NCBI GenBank assembly: GCA_033239525.1 | Contig: BSYO01000009.1 | Location: 12,049,299-12,113,298 of the forward strand | Source of the DNA: Nepenthes gracilis | Lineage: Eukaryota > Streptophyta > Magnoliopsida > Caryophyllales > Nepenthaceae | Length of the DNA: 64,000 bases | Direction of reading: 5' to 3' | Part shown: positions 12,901 through 22,237 of the stretch, piece by piece | Numbering within the stretch: the first letter of the stretch is position 1 | How the letters are laid out: every line of letters begins with the position of its first letter | Position numbers and translations under genes: made by a program | The notes under the pieces: model-generated | What the model saw: the letters and a program-made list of their open reading frames with translations, nothing else | Database searches by the model: none | Told to the model about the DNA's origin: nothing

Positions 12901-14509
12901 TAAAAAATCATTTATTTATGACAAATTTGAGCCGACACAAAATATCAACAAACTAGCACCCTCTATCCATTATTATAGATTCTTTCTTATCTCTTCTATC
13001 CACTAGATTACAACATGAAAGATAATACCTCCTTGTAAGAAGTTGGCTCATAGTCTCTAATGGATGCATAAAAACACTTCCCTTTCAATTTCAAAGAAAT
13101 GAAGACGTATTTGGTTAGGTTCACTCTTACATAGCCTACCATAATAACAGAAGCTTTCATTTAGTGATATTTGGTCTAGTTCACTCTCACACAACCTACC
13201 ATAACAGAAGCATTCATTTAAAGGGCCACCTAATTAATATGCTTCATAAGATCTTGGGCACTGCCTCAAGGTTTGAATCAGTCACAAACCACTCCTAACA
13301 CCATCGTGCAAGGATATCCCATCCTAATATCTTAGTGAGAGGCTATCCCATCCTAACGTCTTGGTGAGAGGATAACCTGTATTAGATAGTATGGATATTG
13401 GTTTGACACTATACCGATAAGAAATATAAATATCCCCTATTTTGTGATAACAAATCACAATGTGCTCTCTCATGTTGTAACCTGTACATCTTCCCTCATT
13501 CTTGCGCTAGCATACCTCTCTAGTTCAACCATCAACTGCGCTGCATCCAGGGAAGAAGCTTAGGAGACAGTAACTTCAGTTATCATATTACGATGCAATG
13601 AGGTAGGGCAATAGAGCACGGGAAGGCTCATAAAGCACCTGTCAAACTCCATTAGAAGGCTTCCATTAGTAGAGGTTCCTTGAACCTTCATTCATACGCT
13701 ACAAATATTTTTTTTCCTGAACCACAAATTTAACCAATACAATAAAGAATGGTCCAATATACAAGGTTCCCACATGGTAGGATTATTTAGCCATACTCAT
13801 GCATTGTAAAAGGGTTGTCTCCATTATTTTAAGTGGTGACCTTCAAGGCAGAGTAGAGCGGCCTAACTGTTGTGTCAAAGGTCACCCGCTATATTTAAGG
13901 AACTCAACCTATAGAGAAACCAGTTCAGTCCAAGTTGACCACATGATACAAAAAATCGTATTCTGCACTACACAGACCCCTAGCAGATTTAAATAACCAC
14001 AGAAACATGCAAATACTTAATTTAGAATAGAGAGAAAGGGACGATGGAGGCAATTGAAATTACTGTCAGCAAATTCAGAACGTGAAGCTGCGGCTGCAGG
14101 GGCAGAATTCAGAAGGGCTAATCCCACCATCAATTCAACCGATGACATGAATACTTGTCTTCGTTCAAGCTGCAGTTTACAAGTGTTTCGACCATTGCCA
14201 CCTGAAAATGAATTACCATGGGAGAATTCAAGTCATTGGCCTTTTTAACAAAGTCACTTATAGCTTAAACATGAGCTTAATTTAGAAAACATCAATGTCC
14301 AATTAATTCAATTGATGTTCACAAGATCCACATTGAGAAGCCACAAAATGCAGAATTGTTATGTCAAACATAATTTGAACAAAATTCCTCACACTTTGAG
14401 ATAAGGGGGCATTGAGAATACTCTTGCGAGCCAAGAGAAAGGAAGTTGCTGAACTCCAGACGCCGGCGGGTTCAGACACCTGTTGATTAGTCAGCCATTC
14501 CGAATTCAT
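6976..14509 (-). CDS. FKBP19: FKBP19-like thylakoid-lumen peptidyl-prolyl cis-trans isomerase, nine exons
   Basis: Exons on the minus strand are 14509-14395, 14201-14064, 8936-8851, 8755-8705, 8430-8350, 8225-8181, 7784-7729, 7243-7168 and 7071-6976. All introns are GT-AG and all phases fit (744 nt, 247 residues), close to the usual FKBP19 length as I recall it. Exon 2 carries a twin-arginine, a hydrophobic stretch and APAAAA, a Tat-pathway lumen signal after a chloroplast transit peptide. Exons 3-9 carry the FKBP fold: MRYADYTETESGLQYK, VDWDGFTIGYYGRIFEARNK, PAFEEAVSSMAQGGIRR, IIVPPELGYPGNDFNKKGPR and GQRALDFVLRNQGLIDKTLL. Family knowledge: such immunophilins catalyse prolyl isomerisation or chaperone lumen proteins. 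The extended YGR...GGSFEGDDK segment is typical of FKBP19, and catalytic activity is unproven. Exon 1 is the least certain part; the start at 14509 is the ATG that keeps phase, and an upstream ATG near 14613 is followed by an in-frame stop. Intron 2 is 5.1 kb. Confidence 0.9.
10790..11650 (-). pseudogene. RTE-type LINE reverse transcriptase relic
   Basis: Minus-strand translation across frames gives, in order: IEQDLVPMKICKYLGV...LFN, WRESLLVP, a degenerate GDIHSYTDCQDIK (family: GDIQSCTNYRGIKL), AMKLFG, QFGLLSIHSTID, an LDGFY-FREGIGH stretch (family: VFIDLEKAYDRVP), and finally YYLIDETSVGVQAKLALW (family: DDIVLIDETREGVNxKLELW). This is the RT core order of plant RTE-clade LINEs. Frameshifts and stops are throughout, and the catalytic FADD box is lost. 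It lies in intron 2 of the FKBP19-like gene, in the same orientation as the gene. Confidence 0.75.
12440..12900 (-). pseudogene. Ty1/Copia reverse transcriptase relic
   Basis: Minus-strand segments read WLVVNGNTQLKAIDYEETIS, then VKTAFLNGGLDEETYM, then NLETITNNKGGLVSTFEVKD followed by LGEAK. These match the Copia RT order: ARLVAKGYTQ...DYEETFSPV, DVKTAFLNGxLEEEVYM, and FEMKDLGEAK. Stops and frameshifts interrupt it, and no LTRs or integrase were found nearby. It is inside intron 2 of the FKBP19-like gene. Confidence 0.8.
13110..13221. repeat. Imperfect direct duplication
   Basis: TATTTGGTTAGGTTCACTCT at about 13110 recurs as TATTTGGTCTAGTTCACTCT at about 13169. Both copies run through CCTACCATAA and AACAGAAGC(T/A)TTCATTTA. 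A second short direct repeat (ATCCCATCCTAA, then CTTAGTGAGAGG or CTTGGTGAGAGG) lies at about 13315-13372. Both are within intron 2. Confidence 0.65.
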
Positions 14510-15541
14510 AAGATAAGTTATAGTTAATACACGCAGAGCAATCGCCAGTTTCAGTTCAATTTCAAACCCGTCCGATAGAATTAGAGTTAGCAAATTTAAT
14601 CAGGGAAATAACGCCATTGGAAAGGAAAATGAAGGCAGGAAGAAGAAAACATTTAAGGAAAACTATATGCGAAATTGACCCGAATAAGAAGAGACGGTTT
14701 GGCAACGAAGAGCGTAGCGGAAGCCATAGGTGCATGCATGCACTATCAGTTTGGGAAGGAATTCGGCGGCGAAAGGAAAATTTATCTGGACGTTAGGTAC
14801 TCGTTTCCAAATCGAATGAGTTTTTTTTTTTTTTTTTGGCAACGGCGACAAAACGAACTTGATAAGATAAGAATTTCACTGAATGCCCCTGGCTATTTCT
14901 CGATCGATCAAATGTATGGTTACCCTAGCTCCAAGCATCCCCATACTCTTCTTCACATCCCGTTGGCCGGTCGGGTGGACCTCGGCCTCATTCGACCCCA
15001 GGCTGTAATGTCTTTTTTAAGTCTTAACCCATCCAAATCGTGAATAATAACTTATTGGATAGGTCAGATTAATTTGCTAAACCATTTTAAATTCAAACTG
15101 CATTTTTAATTTGACATTGCCTTAAAAATTTAAATCAAATTAGACATAAAAGTATAAATCAATATAGAACGTAAAAATACCTCCCTATTTACCCTCAAGA
15201 CAAGATTTATCTTAGTTAAACTCGAGTCAAATTAAAAAGTTTGAGGAAGATGAATAGGCATATGGAAGACAAGGTCCCGGCCAAAAGGTGTTTCTTTGGA
15301 TGACCCACTTCCAACCTTCCTTTGTTTATATGCTCGGGGGGCGCTTCTTTTTATGTGGGGCATGTGTCATTTATACTCATATTCAAGATATTATTTCATT
15401 TATTGGGAAAATTTTTTATTTATGGCTGCTTTAGGCCTCGAAATAACTCCTTATTTCATTTTTTAATATCCAAAGTCATTGCTGCTATTTTCGACGACTA
15501 ACTTTTAGCCAGACTGCTTTTTTTTTTTTGAAAATATTTGA

Positions 15542-15574
<33 letters not shown>

Positions 15575-15601
15575 AATGTTAACTTTGTTACTTTGATTTT
15601 T
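14510..15601. other. Upstream region of the FKBP19-like gene
   Basis: This is the presumed promoter and 5' UTR of the minus-strand FKBP19-like gene. No core promoter element could be assigned with confidence. It includes a T16 run near 14821-14837 and a (TTA)n microsatellite at about 15545-15572. A plus-strand open frame at 14675-15043 spans the T-run and resembles no family I know. Confidence 0.4.
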
Positions 15602-15606
15602 ATACT

Positions 15607-16767
15607 TGATAGGTACACCAAAAAATTGGCCGCACAAAAGTCAAAAGCCGAGAAGACGGCCGTATTTCAACCAGCCGATTGGAAAGCGGCAAGAGAGGTG
15701 AAAAGCCGGGGCGGTGTGTGGCGTTGGCCGTCGGGCGGCCGGCTAAACAGACGGCCAGTGGCTCAAACGTTAGCCGGTCTGCGCTTTACGTCGTTGGGCC
15801 AAAGAGAGCTCTTACGATAATGGGTGCTGGCTCACTCAGGCTACGGCCCATCCATTCGGTGGATGACGGATATCCTTCATAAGGGCGGCCAACACTCACG
15901 CATGAGGCCAGTCGGCTCGGCGTTGATCGTTCGCGTTTTGCATGTTGGGCCCCGAAGCCTTCAGCAATGGGCTCACCGTTTAGGCCATACGTCGTTAAAA
16001 GCCAACAACGATTCTCCGAGGATATTCCACGATCTCGGCGGGCACCAAGGGGACAGCTGGCAATATTGGCGCCCTTCGAAGAAGGGAAAGCGTCGGATCT
16101 TCCCAATTCCTACCAACCAAGGTACCTCAAGCGGTAATATCTTTGAGGAGGAAAGAAACCAACTTGGAAAGTTGTTGGCGCCTCACGAGGAAACAATCTC
16201 GTCGGCATGGCAATGGCGCCATTTCAGGAGAGGCAAGCCGGTGACCAAATCAGGAAGGTAATCACTCTTTCCAAAGAAGGAGGATCGACCTCTCAACTAC
16301 AAAAGAAACCCTTGACCCACCATCAAGGGCAGGCTTTCTTCCATACTTTCAACCGCATGCACTTTCTTGAAGGCATCCAATTGCATACGCTTTCTGGGAC
16401 GATCGAGTGCTCATAGAAGTCTGCCTTCTTTGCCACATTCGTTCTCCCAAAAAACCCTAAGGCAACAAGCGGACCCTCACGGCCGTTTACTTCCTTCTCA
16501 CCTCCCAGATCCAAGAGGACCTCACATCTCTCTTACATCTGGGTCAAACACTCTTTCTCCCTTTTTCTCTCTCTCCGTTTGGTTTTTTCTTTCTATCAAG
16601 ATCTGTTTCTTGACTTGAGCGTCAGTATTTTTAATGGGACAATTTTTTAGAAACACGTTGTGGCGCATCGCATTTTAATGGTGTGCGAGGATCCAACCTC
16701 GGGAAGCGGAGTTGGAGCTACTGAGATCACCCGAATTTGTTTAAAGTTCGGATCTAGAGACGCATCA
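15607..16767 (+). mobile_element. Solo LTR of a Tat-type Gypsy element, TSD atact
   Basis: The block starts TGATAGGTAC and ends GACGCATCA. It is flanked by the perfect 5-bp duplication ATACT (15602-15606 and 16768-16772). Its end (CTTGACTTGAGCGTC, AAGTTCGGATCTAGAGACGC) matches the reverse complement of the Tat-2 LTR near 39637-39800 (GACTTGAGCGTCGGAG, AGTTCGGATCTAAGGACGC). This fixes family and orientation. There is no internal domain, so it arose by LTR-LTR recombination. It lies 1.1 kb upstream of the FKBP19-like start codon and points away from that gene. Open frames inside it are LTR sequence. Confidence 0.9.
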
Positions 16768-16772
16768 ATACT

Positions 16773-17291
16773 ATACTAAATTAAATTAATTAGATGCATT
16801 TAAATTAATTAGTTTAGCACAACAAATGATTTTAAATGCCCTGACCAAATAAACCCGTATATTGATGACTTAGACGTTTTGTTTTAACATACAATTTTTG
16901 TTTATTTTGATAAAAAAAATTTAAATTGCAATTCACGTTTTGGCTATAAATTATCCTTGCCAAACCAAACCTCACACCCACACTGGCTGTCCTTTTATTT
17001 TGATCTTTCACGGAGGGATTAGCTCATGCCCTCACTTGGACAAGGATTCCTTTTAAATAAATTTAACTGTACCCATTGGATTTTTAAATTGATAGTTATA
17101 GTTTAAAGGAGTGAGTTTTCTTTCACCCGCAGCAAAGGAAGCATCCGGTTGGCTGGAACATCCTGATTATGATAATGAAATGTGTTATGCTAGTTATATT
17201 ATTTTATTATGTGTATTTTCCTAAAAATATTTTAATATATGTAATTGTTTAATATATTTTTATTCTTATAACGTATCTTTATTTCATATTT
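16773..17291. other. AT-rich spacer, no gene
   Basis: About 500 bp of AT-rich DNA between the Tat solo LTR and the Tat-1 element. I see no coding or structural feature beyond short TTAATTA-type repeats. Confidence 0.5.
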
Positions 17292-17296
17292 AACTT

Positions 17297-17867
17297 TGTT
17301 GCGGATCTGGACTTAAGTTTAGACGGGTTTGGTAATGCGGATCCGGTCCAGTAGAGGAATTAGGTAATTCTTGTAACTCCGTCTTCTTGAACTCACGTCC
17401 TGTACAACACAACAGCAGACAAGATGGTCAGCAGGCCAATGGGGCTAAATCCCCAAAGGCACTCCGACGCTCAAATCAGTCATTTGCCTTTTTTGAGAGT
17501 AAAAAGGGAAAGATGTAATTTTGTTCTTATTTTAGATAATTAGAGAGAGTTTTTTCTGGACCGAAAGGAAATCCCTTTTCTCTGAGGATTATCTTTCCTT
17601 TTATAGGGCTTCCTTTTCAGTTTCATAACTTATCCGGAGAAGTTATACTTCTCCGGATAAGTACATTTGATTTTTTTCCAACTCCCGTTGGTTTTTTAAC
17701 TTTTCATTCCGGGTGGTTTCTTAACTTTCCACTCCGGGTGGCTTTCATAACTACTCCGGTTGGTTATGGCGGTTCTCTCACAAAACCGAACCGTAGAAGT
17801 TATTAGGAGTTTTCACATTTTCATCCCACGGGTGGCTTATCAGTTATTCGGGTAATAATACCCATCA
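17297..17867 (-). repeat. 3' LTR of Tat-1
   Basis: It starts TGTTGCGGATC and ends ATACCCATCA on the plus strand, with the TSD AACTT immediately outside at 17292-17296. It is 571 bp, against 573 bp for the other LTR. A TATAAAA box reads on the minus strand at 17605-17599, with a perfect inverted repeat just upstream of it (17628-17662). Confidence 0.92.
17628..17662. promoter_or_regulatory. Perfect 16-bp inverted repeat beside the LTR TATA box
   Basis: ACTTATCCGGAGAAGT, a 3-bp loop TAT, then its exact reverse complement ACTTCTCCGGATAAGT. It sits about 25 bp upstream (minus orientation) of the LTR TATA box and contains two TCCGGA palindromes. In the 5' LTR (about 24500) one arm has decayed to ACTTTTTCGGATAAGT. 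It could bind a dimeric factor or form a hairpin; function is inferred only. Confidence 0.6.
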
Positions 17868-17880
17868 CTAGCCCCCCATG
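17868..17880 (-). promoter_or_regulatory. Polypurine tract of Tat-1
   Basis: On the minus strand the bases directly before the 3' LTR read CATGGGGGGCTAG. This is the expected position and purine-rich character of the plus-strand DNA priming site. Tat-2 has AGTGGGCTAG at the same place. Confidence 0.7.
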
Positions 17881-17939
17881 CTAGAAGATTAAAATTTTAA
17901 CTTCTAGCATGTTTTAGTAATGAGATTGACTATTTAGAA

Positions 17940-18560
17940 TTTTTTCAGATTTTCATTACTCCGGATTTAGTGACTCCATTTTTCTGGTCACTCCGGATAT
18001 TTACTCCGGATTTGGTGACTCCGTTTTTAGTCACGCCTTAGGATATTTTTACTCGGATTTGGTGACTCCGCTTTTTGGTCACTCAGGATATTTTTACTCG
18101 GATTTGGTGACTCCGCTTTTTGGTCACTCCGGGTTTATTTACACCGGATTTGATGATTCCCGGTTTTTGGTCACTCCAGATATTTTTACTCCGGATTTGG
18201 TGACTCCCGCTTTTTGGTCACTCCGGATATTTTTTACACCGGATTTGGTGACTCCCGCTTTTTGGTCACTCCGGATTTTTTACTCCGAATTTGGTAACTC
18301 CCTCTTTTTGGTCACTCCAGATATTTTTACTCCGGATTTGGTGATTCCCGCTTTTTGGTCACTCCGGATATTTTTGTTACACCGGATTTGGTGACTCCCG
18401 CTTTTTGGTCACTCCGGATATTTTTACTCCGGATTTGGTGACTCCTGCTTTTTGGTCACTCTGGATATTTTTTACACCGGATTTGGTGACTCCCGCTTTT
18501 TGGTCACTCCGGGTTTATTTACACCGGATTTGGTGACTCCCACTTTTTGGTCACTCCGGG
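17940..18560. repeat. 47-bp tandem array in the Tat-1 3' region
   Basis: About 13 units of roughly 47 bp with the core TTTTTGGTCACTCCGGATAT and then TTTTACTCCGGATTTGGTGA. Each unit has two TCCGGA palindromes and a GGTCAC/GGTGAC pair. Units vary by small indels such as TTTTTTACACCGG. The array lies between the polypurine tract and the antisense gene's promoter. Macas and colleagues described hypervariable 3' tandem arrays in Tat elements as seeds of satellite DNA. The open frame at 18059-18394 is a by-product of the repeats. Confidence 0.92.
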
Positions 18561-18660
18561 TGGCGATTAGCTCTGACACGGTCTTAGCTGGCTGGCTACG
18601 TGTTGATCATCGCGTGGTAACTTCTGTAACCGTCGTTTTGAGTTGCAAATGTCTTTCCGA

Positions 18661-18719
18661 CACGTGTCCTCTTCATCATTTTTGAATTTGAACGGACACG
18701 TCCCTTCAAACCTATAAAT
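18661..18719 (+). promoter_or_regulatory. Putative promoter of the Tat-1 antisense gene
   Basis: A G-box CACGTG at 18661-18666, a second ACGT core at about 18697, and a plant TATA box CTATAAATTA with TATAAAT at 18713-18719, 89 bp before the ATG at 18808. A pyrimidine-rich leader follows (TTCCTTCTCCCTGTTTCTC). The arrangement reads in the antisense-gene direction, opposite to the LTR promoter. Tat-2 has a CACGTG at 41240 in the equivalent position. Confidence 0.6.
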
Positions 18720-18807
18720 TAGGGTTTTCCCCCGTTTTTATGTTACTCTGTTTTTTACTTTCCTTCTCCCTGTTTCTCTGAATTCCACTTTCTTTCTTCC
18801 TGTTCCA

Positions 18808-20595
18808 ATGGCGTCTGAGGTTGAATCGATCAAATCTGTTCTTACCACTGAAGAGATGGAGAAGATTATTTTTCAATATAAAATTCCCAGTTCATACTTG
18901 CGTTCAATACCAAAGGAGACTGATAGAGTCGATTCTCCTCCAACTGGTTACATCACGGTATACGAAGCGCATTTGAAGAGTGGTCTTCGCTTTCCTCTCG
19001 CATCAGAACTTCAAACGATTTTTTCTGATTTGGGCGTGTCCATCGCACGGTACCATGCGAACGCCGTGAGGTATCTCTGCAACCTCTGCATATTTTTTCG
19101 CTTCGAGGTACAACCCTTAGCACCTCCATTGTTAGAGCTTTGTTCAAGTTTTGTCAAAATGGGGATTGGATATCCCTATCTCCTCGCGACTTGAATATTA
19201 GTGGGGTTATCATCGATACGGTTAAAAATCGGAAAGACCATTTCTTTTTCCTTGCTGTCCCCCAATCTAGCATTCCTAATGCCTGGGGTAAAATCCCCGA
19301 ATCACTTTCTGGCACGCTTTCTCCAGAAGAAGAGGAATTGGTGAAACCTCAAATCAAGATGATAAAGTCTAATATGGAGTCGTTTTCTGATAAGGGACGT
19401 TTATTTACTCCTGAAATTTTTGCTCTAACCAAATGGGGGTCTTTAACTGGAAAAGTTGGAATTTCAGAGCCAACTCCCAAAAAACTTAAAAGGAAAGCGA
19501 AAGATACCGCGCCAAGGGGGCGTAAACGCCTGGTTGTTTCTCCTAGCCAATCACCTTCTTCTGATACTGCTGAAGTTGGCCTCCCTACGACCGAAAGGTT
19601 AAAAGGGATAAGTGATTCATCCCTTGCCCTTTCTAACCAACCACAGGAAAAAAATCCTGTCAGTGAATCCTTGGCCGCTTCTGGAACGGGAACTGATGAA
19701 ATGGCTATTGTTCCATACACCATATCAGCTCCGGACCCAAGGGAATCCTTTTCTGGTCCAGTTGAATTAGTTGTTGAAAGGCCTATTGAAGAAACTCCTG
19801 TTCCGGTTGTTTACGATCCTACTTCAATTTAGTTCTTGCTCCTACTCTAGTCTTTTTGCTCCTACTCGGCTATTGTTCCTACTCCATTGTTTTTGCGCTC
19901 ACTCTCCTCTCAGGAGTTCATCCAAGTCGGACCGGAGCAAGCTCCGGCCTCTTCACGCCGCTTGCCTTTGAAGACTGCGGCCCAAAAAGCTTGCTATATC
20001 ATAGTAAGATTCTCAAAAGAGCTTTTCTTCTTTCTTTTTCTCTTTTTTTTTTTACTTACTCTGGACTGATCCTTGTGCTTAACAGAGCGAGAAGATGGGT
20101 GAGATTTTAAATCTCTGTTTAACCCAACGTGACTTGAAGATGGAGCAACTTGAGAAGGAAATTCAGAGACTTGAGCAAAAGCGAACTGATCCGTCCGTTC
20201 TTGAAGAAATGAGAAATCGGGCTAGTGCTGATGCTGCTAAAATTGATCTACTTCAGAAGCGGATCTCTAGCATGGAGATGGAGTTGCAGAAAGCTAATGA
20301 AACTTTGAAGGCGTCTCAAGAGCACGCATCTAGCCTGAGAAGTGACAATGCTAAGTTGGGAGCAGAACTCATGGTCCGACTTAAGCCTGAAGAGGTCCGT
20401 CCAGCTTTGAATGCTAGATTTTTGGACGGAATCCTTCTGTGCCGACAGATTGCTCCCAAGTTAGATCCAAATTTTTCGGTCGGCTTTTTTGATCCAAGGA
20501 ATCTAGGCGCTCGTCTTCGATCAGACTTGGTAGAATTTTCAGAGTTTGGTGAATCTTCAACGCAGCCCTCATCAAGCTCTCCTCATCAACTTTAA
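18808..20595 (+). pseudogene. Tat-1 antisense gene (putative gypsy-type transposon protein) with predicted intron
   Basis: It opens MASEVESIKSVLTTEEMEKI and has YITVYEAHLKSGLRFPL then NAVRYLCNLCIFFRFE. This resembles the plant 'putative gypsy type transposon' domain (Pfam Transposase_28), the known extra antisense product of Tat elements. After a frame offset near 19100 it continues ALFKFCQNGDWISLS and KDHFFFLAVPQ, then a basic, Ser/Pro-rich linker with KKLKRK and GRKRL. Two in-frame stops occur near 19830-19850 in a CTCCTACTC repeat. A predicted 82-nt intron (GT 20004, AG 20085, pyrimidine tract) joins in phase 0 to a coiled coil (residues KMEQLEKEIQRLEQ) and a tail CRQIAPKLDPNFSVGF. Function unknown; basic linker plus coiled coil suggest a nuclear, oligomeric protein. 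Its 3' end meets integrase tail to tail. Confidence 0.75.
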
Positions 20596-20762
20596 TTTTT
20601 ATTAATGTTGTAATGATGACAAGGAAAGATGTACTGGGCGCTCTTTTTTGAATGAAATGAAACACTTTGACTTTTATTGAAAGAATTTTTTCAAATGCAT
20701 TGCATTCCAAGTTCTAGGCACTAATTTTCCATTCGAGGTGCGTAATTTATAGGCACCATTTC

Positions 20763-22237
20763 TTAATCTGAAACAATAAACAGACCTTCCCAATTAGGAG
20801 ATAACTTATTCCTATTTGTAATCTTTCCGGTTGCTTGTATACTTCTCAAAACTAAATCTCCCACGTCAAACTGTCGCGCTTTCGTTCTCTTGTTGTAGTA
20901 TCGCGCAATCCGTTGTTGATAAGCAGCAGTCCGTACCCTTACTGTTTCTCTGGATTCTTCCAATAAATCAAGATTTTCCTTTAGCCGTTTTGAATTGTTG
21001 GGAGGATCAAAATTTTCTATCCGGAGGTTGGGCAAGCCTATCTCAATTGGTATCACTGCTTCGGTTCCGTAGGATAAACTGAATGGCGTTTCTCTTGTTG
21101 GCTCTTTAGGAGTCGTCCGGTTTGACGACAAAATTGACGGTAACTCACCAGCCCAAGAGCCCCCTGCTTCCTCCAGTTTGGTTTTTAAACCATGTAGTAA
21201 AGTCCGGTTAGTTACCTCTATTTGGTCGTTTGCTTGTGGATATGCAACAGAGGTGTGTGCTAACCGGATCTTCAAATTTGAACAAAACTTAGTGAAGCGC
21301 TTCCCTGTAAACTGGGTTCCGTTATCAGTAACTATCGCTTCCGGAACTCCAAACCGGCAAACAATGTTTTGTCGCACGAACTCCGTCACATTATGTTCAG
21401 TTATTTTTGCCAAGGGAGAAGCTTCCACCCACTTGGTAAAATAATCAATTCCGGCTATTATAAACCTCCTTTGTCAGACTCGGGAAGGGTCAGTATGTCC
21501 GGCCCATTGCGAAAGCGGCAGGTGCTTGTAGCGATTTGATTCGGTCGGAGGTGCGTGAGGTATGCTTCCATGGATTTGCAGTTTTTCACATTTCTTGACA
21601 AAGTCGTGACATCTTTTTCATAGTTGGCCAAAAATAGCCTTGCCGCATTAATTTGAAGGCAAGATTCTTTCCTCCTATATGGGACCCGCAAATCCCAAGG
21701 TGGACCTCCCAAGAGCATAATCTTCTTCTTAGGAGTTAGGCATCTCAAATAGGGGACGGAGTACCCATGACAGTCTGATTTTCCATCAATGATAACGTAC
21801 CAGCCAGCAGTTTTCTTTATTCGCTTTACTTCGTCCGGATTTTCTAGAATTACTCCGTCAGATAGGTATCGATAATAAGGAGTCGTCCAGTTATCATCAC
21901 TAGTGACTTGTAGGATATCTTGATCTACTTCTTCAATACTTGGAGTAGTTAGAACTTCTCTCATACTTCGGGAGTATTGCTCTGGATTTTCTATAGCTGC
22001 TGCCTTTACTAACTGGTCGGCCTTTCCGTTTTCCGTTCTAGAAATATGGTGCACGTCGATTTTATCAAAATCTTGAAATGCACTTCTCACCTTAGCAAGG
22101 TATTTTGCTAAACACGAATTTGATACTTCAAAGTCTCCTCGAACTTGATTAACCATCAGTTCGGAGTCACTATAAACCGCAACATATTTTGCTGAACATT
22201 CCTTGGCGAACCGAAGTCCGGCCAACAGAGCTTCATA
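20763..22237 (-). pseudogene. Tat-1 RNase H C-terminus and integrase
   Basis: From the deletion junction the frame continues YEALLAGLRFAKE and VYSDSELMVNQVRGDF. This is the C-terminal half of the archaeal-type RNase H that marks Tat elements. The region up to integrase follows. The HHCC zinc finger is destroyed by frameshifts near 21458-21700 (LANYEKDV is recognisable). The integrase core is in another frame: FTKWVEASPLAKITEHN, ITDNGTQF-like VTDNGTQF, QIEVTNRTLLHGLKTKLEEA, and the C-terminal RARQFDVGDLVLR-like stretch. The DDE residues appear present in the core but no single frame links them to the zinc finger. It ends about 170 bp from the convergent antisense gene. Confidence 0.85.

Larger units (their letters stand above)
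8937..14063 (-). other. Intron 2 of the FKBP19-like gene, 5.1 kb, with transposon relics
   Basis: The donor after GCTGACA (GT at 14063) and the acceptor GCAG ending at 8937 join A to TG. This makes ATG and the expected FADM-PAIRGKDYGK reading. The intron contains an RTE-type LINE relic (10790-11650), a Copia RT relic (12440-12900), short duplications near 13110-13221 and AT-rich DNA. The other introns are under 450 bp, so insertions appear to have enlarged this one. Confidence 0.75.

Noticed and set aside
14675..15043. 122-codon plus-strand frame upstream of the FKBP19-like gene
   Set aside because: It runs through a T16 tract (poly-Phe), overlaps the gene's presumed 5' region on the opposite strand and matches no family known to me.
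15593..16618. Several overlapping frames of 60-145 codons
   Set aside because: They lie inside the TSD-flanked solo LTR 15607-16767 and are explained by its GC-rich composition.
17940..18560. Regular repeats that could suggest a CRISPR array
   Set aside because: The units are contiguous 47-bp tandem copies without unique spacers and lie in the 3' region of a plant retrotransposon. No cas gene is present.
18059..18685. Repetitive open frames with a recurring LVTP(A/D)FWSLRIF pattern
   Set aside because: They are a translation of the 47-bp array. The period is not a multiple of three and the frames drift with unit indels.
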